A DNA stretch of 32,112 nt from Chloroflexota bacterium (lineage in GTDB: Bacteria > Chloroflexota > Anaerolineae > Anaerolineales > UBA11858): NCBI GenBank assembly GCA_003648195.1, contig QMOK01000007.1:1-32112 (forward strand). Reading direction: 5' to 3'. A program made the position numbers and the translations under genes. Below are positions 16,319-23,590 of this stretch, one piece after another. Under the pieces are notes generated by a model. It was not told where the DNA came from. It saw only the letters and a list, made by a program, of their open reading frames with translations, and made no database searches. Numbering within the stretch: position 1 is the first letter of the stretch; the number at the start of each line of letters is the position of its first letter.

Positions 16319-19090
16319 ATGACTGAAAAAGACAAAATGCAACATCCTCCCCAAAAAACGGAGTTAAATTACAAAGCTACGGCTAAAGTCACCATGGAAC
16401 AATACCGTCTCAACTACACACACCTCATGTGGGTTCTGGTACCTGGCGCCTTTATCTTCGCTGTTGCTTACCTGGTTATCTACATACAGACCAGAGCCTG
16501 GCAACTTCTAGGACAAACAGGATTACTTATAGTAGCCGTCACCTGCGCGGCTATAGGCTACTACAATCTAATACGCCGAGAAAAATTCGACACTGCTGGA
16601 TATTGGCCTCTTATAGGTCTAGTAATTGGCTATGGCGGTGCAGAAATATTCTTCAGCGGAATGACCGTATACCACGCTATAGGCGGCATCTTATTAATTT
16701 TGCTTTTAAGCAGTCTGCTCCTGCAAAAAAAATGGAAGTCTTGGTTAATCGCAATAGCTTCATTCGGGGCTTACATCTGGCTGGTCAATTTATTTGAACC
16801 ACTACCTCGCTACAACGCTACCCAAATCCCCTTACTAAACTTCGTTATTCCCGGCCTAACAGGAGTATTGGTACTATTATCTCTTTGGCAAGTTATCAGC
16901 TTACTCCGTTTCGGCACCATCCGCACCCGACTATTAATAGCATTCGCTACAGTGACTCTTCTAATAACTGCCTCAATCAGCATCACTTGGGTAATAATGG
17001 GCTACCAGAGCTTACAAGCTCAACAAATAAACCACCTTGAATCAGTAGCAATGCTCAAAGAAGCCGAGGTTAAAGATTGGTTAAGTAATCTCGAAATAAA
17101 CCTTTCTCTCATATCATCTAGAAAAAACGCGTTAGACAATTTGGAAATCATCTTGTCGCCCGATCCAGCAGAAACATCGGCATATAACACAGCTTATAAA
17201 GACCTAGCAGAACGTCTCAATTGGACCATCGAACAAACGCATCTCTTTGAAGAAATATTCATTCTAGACCTCCAGGGAAAGGTAATAGTGTCTACAAATC
17301 CTGTCCAAGAAGGCAAACTCTACGCCAATGAAACCTATTTCCAGCAAGGGTTAGAAGAAACCTATATCCGCCCCCCAGCTTACGCCTTGTCGGCAAACAA
17401 AACTACAGTGTTAATAGCACTGCCATTACTTGACCAAGAAGAAAAAACAATAGGTGTCATCGCAGGCCACAGCAACCTAGACACCTTGAATGAAGTTATG
17501 ACCAAACGAACAAATCTGGGAGAAACAGGGGAAATCTATCTGGTGGATAGCGGTTATGGTATGCTAACCGAATCACGCTTTGGTAAGAAAGAAGGCTATA
17601 TGAGTACCGAAGGAGTCAATACCGCAGTAGATGAACAAACCAATGGCTCTGGGCTATACGAAGACTATCGCGGTATTCCTGTTATCGGAGTCTACCATTG
17701 GATGCCAAAACTTCAGGCAGCGTTGCTGGTTGAACAAAACCAAACCGAGATATTCGCCCAGATCAGCAACATAGCACTAACCAGCCTCGCTGTAGCTATC
17801 GCCTCTATCCTGCTTAGCTTAGGTGGTTCACTACTAATCACCCGCAGCATTGCTAACCCCTTAAGCATTCTAGTGGAAACAGCATCTCAAATTGCAGCCG
17901 GCGAACTAGAACACACCGCCGAAGTAATAAGAAAAGACGAAATAGGCACATTAGCTCAAGCATTCAACCAAATGACAACCCAATTGCGTGAATTGATCAG
18001 TGGACTAGAAGAGAGAGTACTTGAGCGCACTAAAGAACTAGAACAACATTCGTCTTACCTAGAAGCTTCAGCCGCTGTAAGCAGGGCGGCTACATCCATC
18101 ATAAATACCGACCAATTGGCCCAAGAAGTGGTTGAACTCATTCAGGAACGATTTGATTTGTATTACGTAGGGCTTTTCATTGTGGATGAGACCAATGAAT
18201 GGGCCATCTTACAAGCAGGAACAGGAGAAGCGGGGCGGCAAATGCTGCTAGAAAAACATAGGCTGAAAATAGGCGGCGAATCAATGATTGGGCAATGTGT
18301 AGCCCAATCCGAAGCGCACATAGCCTTAGATATTGGAGAAGAAGCAGTCCACTTCGATAACCCCTACCTTCCAGAGACACGTTCCGAAGGAGCATTACCT
18401 CTCCGTTCCCGAGGACAAGTACTTGGCGCGCTCACTGTCCAAAGTGTCGAAGAAGCCGCATTCGACAAAGAGGCCATCACCGTACTACAAACCATGGCCG
18501 ACCAAATTGCGGTAGCCCTAAACAACGCCCAACTCCTCACTGAGGCCAATACAGCCCTAGAAGCAGAACGCCGAGCCTACGGCGAACTCAGCCACCAGGC
18601 TTGGACCAATATGCTGCACTCCCGCACCGATTGGGGCTACGACTTTGAAAATATGTCCCTTTTAAAAGCTCAAGGAAACTGGAGCAATGAAATGCGGCAA
18701 GCTGAAGAAACGGGCAAAAGCATACTCAGTGACGATGAAACAAGTTTAGCTATCCCCATAGAAATACGTGGGCACGTACTAGGCGTATTAAACTTTGATA
18801 AAGATAACCCAGAAGAACATTGGACTCTTGAAGAGCAGGCTTTACTAGAAAGCTTGACTAAAGAACTAGGCCAAGCTCTGGAAAGCGCACGCCTCTATCA
18901 AGATACCCAACGCAGTGCCGCTCAAGGGCGTATCGCAAGTGAAATCACGACCCACATGAGAGAAACACTAGACATTGAAACCGTACTCAAAACCGCTGTA
19001 AGCGATATCAGTGAAGCTTTAGGATTAGCGGCACTAGACGTACAATTAGGCACAGCCTCAAACGCATCCAATAAAAACACCCTAGAGTAA
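16319..19090 (+). CDS. Composite sensor: 6TM bundle plus dCache-HAMP-GAF, no transmitter (pair 4, first member)
   Basis: 923 residues. A 6TM bundle (about 34-196) like that of the second members is joined to a complete dCache receptor: TM7 203-227, external dCache 230-480 (FILDLQGKVIVSTN, GETGEIYLVD), TM8 485-508, HAMP 509-562. Then GAF-A 583-741 (LPETRSEGALPL), linker Trp762 (SHQAWTNML), GAF-B 805-860 and tail (MRETLDIETVLKTA). No output domain. The layout reads as a fusion of the two sensor types that elsewhere in the array sit on separate genes. It starts 56 bases after pair 3 behind AGAGG and is followed after 4 bases by the next sensor. It would read both a membrane-bundle input and an external ligand. 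Confidence 0.9.
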   Translation: MTEKDKMQHPPQKTELNYKATAKVTMEQYRLNYTHLMWVLVPGAFIFAVAYLVIYIQTRAWQLLGQTGLLIVAVTCAAIGYYNLIRREKFDTAGYWPLIGLVIGYGGAEIFFSGMTVYHAIGGILLILLLSSLLLQKKWKSWLIAIASFGAYIWLVNLFEPLPRYNATQIPLLNFVIPGLTGVLVLLSLWQVISLLRFGTIRTRLLIAFATVTLLITASISITWVIMGYQSLQAQQINHLESVAMLKEAEVKDWLSNLEINLSLISSRKNALDNLEIILSPDPAETSAYNTAYKDLAERLNWTIEQTHLFEEIFILDLQGKVIVSTNPVQEGKLYANETYFQQGLEETYIRPPAYALSANKTTVLIALPLLDQEEKTIGVIAGHSNLDTLNEVMTKRTNLGETGEIYLVDSGYGMLTESRFGKKEGYMSTEGVNTAVDEQTNGSGLYEDYRGIPVIGVYHWMPKLQAALLVEQNQTEIFAQISNIALTSLAVAIASILLSLGGSLLITRSIANPLSILVETASQIAAGELEHTAEVIRKDEIGTLAQAFNQMTTQLRELISGLEERVLERTKELEQHSSYLEASAAVSRAATSIINTDQLAQEVVELIQERFDLYYVGLFIVDETNEWAILQAGTGEAGRQMLLEKHRLKIGGESMIGQCVAQSEAHIALDIGEEAVHFDNPYLPETRSEGALPLRSRGQVLGALTVQSVEEAAFDKEAITVLQTMADQIAVALNNAQLLTEANTALEAERRAYGELSHQAWTNMLHSRTDWGYDFENMSLLKAQGNWSNEMRQAEETGKSILSDDETSLAIPIEIRGHVLGVLNFDKDNPEEHWTLEEQALLESLTKELGQALESARLYQDTQRSAAQGRIASEITTHMRETLDIETVLKTAVSDISEALGLAALDVQLGTASNASNKNTLE

Positions 19091-19094
19091 AACT

Positions 19095-20795
19095 ATGGAA
19101 ACCATAAACAAAAAGGGCGCAATAAATTCTAATACACAATATACCCAAGGAACAATTGACGCATTCCGGCACAAATTGCTTCAAAACATACTGCGTGTCA
19201 TTTCTAGCGTAGGACTATTAATTGTTCTAATGGGCACACTTTCTGCTATTATGCAAGAAATGTTTTGGACAATAGCAGTATATTGGGGCAGCTACATTAG
19301 CGTTTTAGTAGTCCTCTTCTGGAAAAAAGCTCCCTATGCTTTACAATCTTGGGTAACTATCATTGTTTTTTTCAATTTAGGAATTGTCAACTATATTCCT
19401 GACGGTCTAAATGGAGTCTCGTTCATATTTCTTTTGGCGGCAGTTTTCCTGGGCGGAATTCTGCTGGAAAAACAAGGCAGCACAATCACTTTATCAGCCA
19501 CTATCACTGCCATAATAGCCTTTGGAGTGCTTTACACAACTAACATTCTCCCGCCTCCTACCATACGCTCCACAGAACCCCTGGAATGGATAACATCTGG
19601 TGGAGTTTTTCTACTGATTGGCCTTCTTTTCGGTACTTCAACCAACTACCTGCTATCGCGCCTAATAACCGCCCTCAACCAAAGCTACCAGCTAACAAAC
19701 GAACTAGAAGAACATCAGAAATCGCTAGAAAAAGCCGTAGAAGAACGCACCGCCTCTTTAGAAAAACGCAGCACCCACCTAGAGGCAGCAGCTTACGTGG
19801 CCCGTGAGTCAGCCACAATCCAAGAAGTAGGAACCCTCTTAGATAAAATCTCAGACCTCATCTCAGAACATTTTGGGTTCTACCACACCGGTATTTTCTT
19901 ATTAGATGACACCAAAAAATACGCCATTTTGCGTGCCGTTTCCTCAGAAGGCGGACAACGCATGCTAGACAACAAACACCGCCTCCAGGTAGACGAAAAC
20001 AGCATAGTTGGCTATGCCGCCCACCAAGGGAAACCTCGCATCAGCCTTGATGTCGGTGAAGACGCCGTTTACTTCAACAATCCCTATTTACCAGACACCC
20101 GCTCCGAGATGGCACTTCCCCTCCGCGTACATGGAGAAATCATTGGCATACTAGATGTACAAAGCACCCAACCAAAAGCTTTTACAACTGAAGATGTAGC
20201 AACATTACAAACCCTTGCCGACCAAGTTGCACTAGCTATCCGCAATACGCGCCTTTTCCAAGAAAGTCAAGAAAGCCTAAAAGCCTTGCAACGGGCATAT
20301 GGAGAATCTAGCCGCGAAGCTTGGAAAGAATTCCTAACTAGCCAACCAAACCTAGGGGAGAGGCACGATCCATTGGGCGTTTTGCCACCCCCCAACCAAT
20401 GGAACGAGGAAATGAAATTGGCAGTCCAACAAGAAAAAACGGTCACAGACAAAAGCCGAACGCTGGCAATTCCTCTCAAAGCACGCGGCCAGGTCATTGG
20501 CGTTATCAATGCCCTTAAAGCTCAAGATGCTCCTCCATGGATAGAAGAAGAAATAAACCTCATCGAAACCCTAACCGACCAGTTAAGTATCGCCCTAGAA
20601 AGCGCACGCTCTTACCAAGAAACCCAACACCGCGCCATCCGTGAGCGCGTTATCAGCAAAGCCTCATCTCGCATGAGAGAAACCCTAGATATCAATAGCG
20701 TACTCCAAACCGCAGCCAAAGAATTACGAGAGGCTTTAGGCATCGCAGCCGCAGAAGTTTGGGTAGAAGTAGAAGAATCGTCTGAAAACAACTAA
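19095..20795 (+). CDS. 6TM membrane GAF sensor (pair 4, second member)
   Basis: 566 residues. Six TM segments lie within about 30-190, followed by a coiled coil (190-225, EEHQKSLEKAVEERTASLEK). GAF-A is at 229-388 (YLPDTRSEMALPL), linker Trp410 (YGESSREAWKEFL), GAF-B 455-505 and tail (MRETLDINSVLQTAAKEL). It ends in an acidic stretch. No output domain. The start is 4 bases behind the previous stop with only a weak ribosome site (GAG), so coupling to the gene before is likely. A solute-binding lipoprotein follows after 15 bases. GAF-A is closest in style to that of the dCache protein at 7923 (NSEGGARMLARGHSL against SSEGGQRMLDNKHRL), which hints at module reshuffling between pairs. Confidence 0.9.
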   Translation: METINKKGAINSNTQYTQGTIDAFRHKLLQNILRVISSVGLLIVLMGTLSAIMQEMFWTIAVYWGSYISVLVVLFWKKAPYALQSWVTIIVFFNLGIVNYIPDGLNGVSFIFLLAAVFLGGILLEKQGSTITLSATITAIIAFGVLYTTNILPPPTIRSTEPLEWITSGGVFLLIGLLFGTSTNYLLSRLITALNQSYQLTNELEEHQKSLEKAVEERTASLEKRSTHLEAAAYVARESATIQEVGTLLDKISDLISEHFGFYHTGIFLLDDTKKYAILRAVSSEGGQRMLDNKHRLQVDENSIVGYAAHQGKPRISLDVGEDAVYFNNPYLPDTRSEMALPLRVHGEIIGILDVQSTQPKAFTTEDVATLQTLADQVALAIRNTRLFQESQESLKALQRAYGESSREAWKEFLTSQPNLGERHDPLGVLPPPNQWNEEMKLAVQQEKTVTDKSRTLAIPLKARGQVIGVINALKAQDAPPWIEEEINLIETLTDQLSIALESARSYQETQHRAIRERVISKASSRMRETLDINSVLQTAAKELREALGIAAAEVWVEVEESSENN

Positions 20796-20810
20796 CAAAA
20801 GGAGAATATT

Positions 20811-21569
20811 ATGAAAAACTATCGCCAACTTATTGTTCTATCCCTTATTATCGTGATGTTTTCAGGCCTGCTTATAGGTTGCCAGCCGCAAGAAACAACC
20901 CTTGAGGTTTATGCTGGTAATGGTATCAAAAAACAAATGGAAGAGATTAAAGCGCTTTATGAAGCGCAAAATCCGCATATTACACTCGTTTACAACTTTG
21001 CGTCATCCGATGCCTTACAAGCGGCTATGCGGACACTTGAACAGGGTGATTTAATAATCACCGGAGAAAGTGATATTGAAGCCATGTTTCAAGACAATTT
21101 GGTTCTTGAGCGCTATCACGTTGCGTCTAAAATTACAACTCTCGTTGTACGTGAAGGCGATGACACTGTTACAACTTGGGACGATCTTGCCAAAGAGGGT
21201 GTGCGTATTACCATGCCTAATCCCGAATTAGGCAGTGGTGGCCGCGCTGCAGAGCAGACAATTAAAAATTCACCATTGAGCGAGCAAATTTCCGCGAATA
21301 TCGTTTCCTACACATCAAAACCAGCAGATGCTGTTACCCTCTTACTCAACAACGAAGTTGACGTTGCCATCCGGCCATTTTTTATTACAAGCGCAGAAAT
21401 AAAATTTATTGAAGTGCCTGAAGAAATTGTCGAAAACTTCCTCCTTTGGATTGCGGTAACAACCTTCACTCAAGCCGAAGAAGAAGCGTTGGCGTTTGCC
21501 CAGTTTGTTATCAGCGATGAAGGGCAGCAAATCTTCCAAGATGCTGGGTACTCTGTTGCTGAACAATAA
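20811..21569 (+). CDS. ModA-like solute-binding lipoprotein, orphan
   Basis: 252 residues with AAGGAG at good spacing. Lipobox L21-I22-G23-C24 marks an exported lipoprotein. The mature part resembles the molybdate-type binding protein family (SBP_bac_11/ModA): an LEVYAGNGIKKQMEEI start, a YNFASSDALQAAM segment, and a late VAIRPFF plus SDEGQQIFQDAGY ending typical of this fold. Oxyanion specificity cannot be confirmed from these motifs. No ABC permease or ATPase lies nearby. It precedes pair 5, separated by 212 bases that hold a palindromic repeat. Its codons look richer in T than those of the adjacent sensors, which may point to a separate origin. Proposed role: ligand-binding partner of the next sensor pair (inference). 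Confidence 0.85.
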   Translation: MKNYRQLIVLSLIIVMFSGLLIGCQPQETTLEVYAGNGIKKQMEEIKALYEAQNPHITLVYNFASSDALQAAMRTLEQGDLIITGESDIEAMFQDNLVLERYHVASKITTLVVREGDDTVTTWDDLAKEGVRITMPNPELGSGGRAAEQTIKNSPLSEQISANIVSYTSKPADAVTLLLNNEVDVAIRPFFITSAEIKFIEVPEEIVENFLLWIAVTTFTQAEEEALAFAQFVISDEGQQIFQDAGYSVAEQ

Positions 21570-21604
21570 ATTTTTGGTGGTGGCTCTCAAGTAAGTAACG
21601 CGCT

Positions 21605-21712
21605 TGTCACTGCGAGCGGAATTTACAGAGCGTGACAGTCTCCGGCATCACAAGGGAGATTGCTTACTCAAGAATATGCTTCGCTATCGGCAAAAAACGC
21701 CTCGCAATGACA
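21605..21712. repeat. Degenerate palindromic repeat with TGTCATTGCGAG-type ends
   Basis: TGTCACTGCGAG (21605-21616) and CTCGCAATGACA (21701-21712) form a 12-base terminal inverted repeat with one mismatch. Between them AGTCTCC and GGGAGATT form a second pairing element, followed by TGCTT...TGCTTCGCTATCG. This matches a dispersed palindrome type (TGTCATTGCGAG...GCAATCTCC...GGAGATTGC...CTCGCAATGACA) that I recall from Chloroflexota and other bacteria, here eroded. It has no coding capacity and is a non-autonomous element or REP-like hairpin. It lies in the largest gap within the array and could influence expression of the next pair. Confidence 0.65.
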
Positions 21713-21781
21713 GTACCATCGCTTACTTTACCACTACTAAATTTTTTAGATTTTCCCATTTCCACTTAGAGTGAGGCCCGT

Positions 21782-23590
21782 ATGTCTCTTAAGTTAAAAA
21801 TAACTCTTCTAGTCATGATGATCGCTAGCGTGCTAATTGCTTCGCTTCTTGTATTTTCATGGAATACCGATCAGATAGCTAACATCAACACCAAACGTGA
21901 GTTCGGGCAAATATTGCTCTCTACTAGCAATAACCTAGCCCTAGGAAAACTTGTACTCCAATCCGATAGCGATGAGAAAGCCGCTGTTTCATCTAAGCTT
22001 TCTAGTGACATTTTCGTCGTGCAAATTGCTATTAAAACTAACTTAAAATACGAAACTCACCCAGAACAACAAGCAAATTTGCGTAATATTCAAATTCAAT
22101 TGCCAACAATCAGTTTGTTGCTAGAAAGCATCCAGACCCGTTTGGAAAATAACGAAGAACTCACTGGAGACGACATTCTTAGCTTAAATCAGCTAGACAG
22201 TATGGCTAGCGACATCCAACAAACAGTAAGTAACTATAATGACTATCTAGACACAGAAGAAGCTCGCATCACAAAAACGACTACACTCTATATGAATATT
22301 CTCATTGGCTTAATGCTTGCGCTAGTTTTAGGCGTTACATTATTTGCCTCGTTCAACATTCTCCGCCCTATTCGCAATCTCACAGATTTCGCAGAGACTC
22401 TTACTCAGGGAGTTTATGACCAAAATATAAATATCCGCAGCCACGATGAATTTGGTCAACTTGGCCACACGTTCAACACCCTGTCTACGCGCTTAAATGA
22501 CCTAATCACCAACCTTGAAAACCGTATCTCTGAACGCACTTCCGAGCTGAAGCAACGTTCCGCTTACCTAGAAGGCTCCGCCGAAATCAGCCGGGCAGCA
22601 AGTTCTATCTTAGATACAAACACATTAATCAAACAAGTGGTGCAACTTATCAAAGAGCGTTTCAATTTCTATTACGTGGGCCTTTTCCTTGTGGATGCAA
22701 GAAATGAATGGGCGGTGCTTCAAGCTGGCACAGGTGAGGCAGGGCAAAAAATGCTCGCCCGTAACCACCGTCTCAAAATTGGAGAAGGCATGATCGGCTG
22801 GAGCATTGCCAACGCTGAAGCCCGCATCGCGCTGGATGTCGGCAAGGACGCCGTGCGCTTCGAAAACCCCGACCTTCCCGAAACCCGTTCTGAGGGCGCG
22901 TTGCCCCTCCGCTCGCGCGGGCATGTGCTAGGAGCCTTAACAATCCAAAGCACCGAAGAAGCTGCATTCAACCAAGACATCCTTACCACCCTGCAAACCA
23001 TGACCGACCAAGTGGCTATAGCACTCGATAACGCCGAATTACTCGCCAAAAGCGAAGCCGCTCTAGAAGCCGAGCGCAAAGCTTACGGTGAATTAAGCAA
23101 AGAAGACTGGAAAGAACTGGCTCGCGGACAAACCATTCCTCGCTATCGTTCAGACGCTCCAGATACTGTCTACCCTATCACAGAAAAGGAACGTCCCGAA
23201 GCAGCTCAAACCGCCCCAGACATTCAAGACAATGGCCTTACCATCACTATTCCCATCAAAAGCCATGATTATACTCTAGGCGGCATCAAGCTCAGCAGAC
23301 TAAAAGATAGTCCCGACTGGACTGAAGAACAACTTGAAATAGCTCAACTACTGAGTGAACAAATGAGCGTAGCCCTAGAAAGCGCGCGTCTCTATAGCGA
23401 CACTCAACGCCGTGCCGCCCACGAACAATTGATCAGTGAAACCACAGCACGTATTCGTGAGACACTGGATATGGACACCATTATGAAAACAGCCGCCGAG
23501 GAAATTCGCCAATCTCTTGATTTGCCCGAAGTCGTTGTCCAATTAATCCCTCCTCAAAAGGTGTTGTCAAGCGAGGAAAAAACCGCATGA
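21782..23590 (+). CDS. Four-helix-type sensor, HAMP, GAF-A/GAF-B, no transmitter (pair 5, first member)
   Basis: 602 residues. TM1 7-27, an all-helical external region of about 140 residues (28-168) in the style of four-helix-bundle receptors, TM2 169-191, HAMP 192-245 (HDEFGQLGHTFN). A coil leads to GAF-A (263-421, LPETRSEGALPL), linker Trp443 (SKEDWKELARG; Asp replaces the usual Ala before Trp), GAF-B 485-537 and tail (IRETLDMDTIMKTAAEEI). No output domain. The cytoplasmic half is very close to that of the sensor at 27761, while the external halves are unrelated. Start follows GTGAGG. The stop overlaps the next start by 4 bases (ATGA). Four-helix sensors often work with binding proteins, which fits the ModA-like lipoprotein just upstream (inference). 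Confidence 0.9.
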   Translation: MSLKLKITLLVMMIASVLIASLLVFSWNTDQIANINTKREFGQILLSTSNNLALGKLVLQSDSDEKAAVSSKLSSDIFVVQIAIKTNLKYETHPEQQANLRNIQIQLPTISLLLESIQTRLENNEELTGDDILSLNQLDSMASDIQQTVSNYNDYLDTEEARITKTTTLYMNILIGLMLALVLGVTLFASFNILRPIRNLTDFAETLTQGVYDQNINIRSHDEFGQLGHTFNTLSTRLNDLITNLENRISERTSELKQRSAYLEGSAEISRAASSILDTNTLIKQVVQLIKERFNFYYVGLFLVDARNEWAVLQAGTGEAGQKMLARNHRLKIGEGMIGWSIANAEARIALDVGKDAVRFENPDLPETRSEGALPLRSRGHVLGALTIQSTEEAAFNQDILTTLQTMTDQVAIALDNAELLAKSEAALEAERKAYGELSKEDWKELARGQTIPRYRSDAPDTVYPITEKERPEAAQTAPDIQDNGLTITIPIKSHDYTLGGIKLSRLKDSPDWTEEQLEIAQLLSEQMSVALESARLYSDTQRRAAHEQLISETTARIRETLDMDTIMKTAAEEIRQSLDLPEVVVQLIPPQKVLSSEEKTA

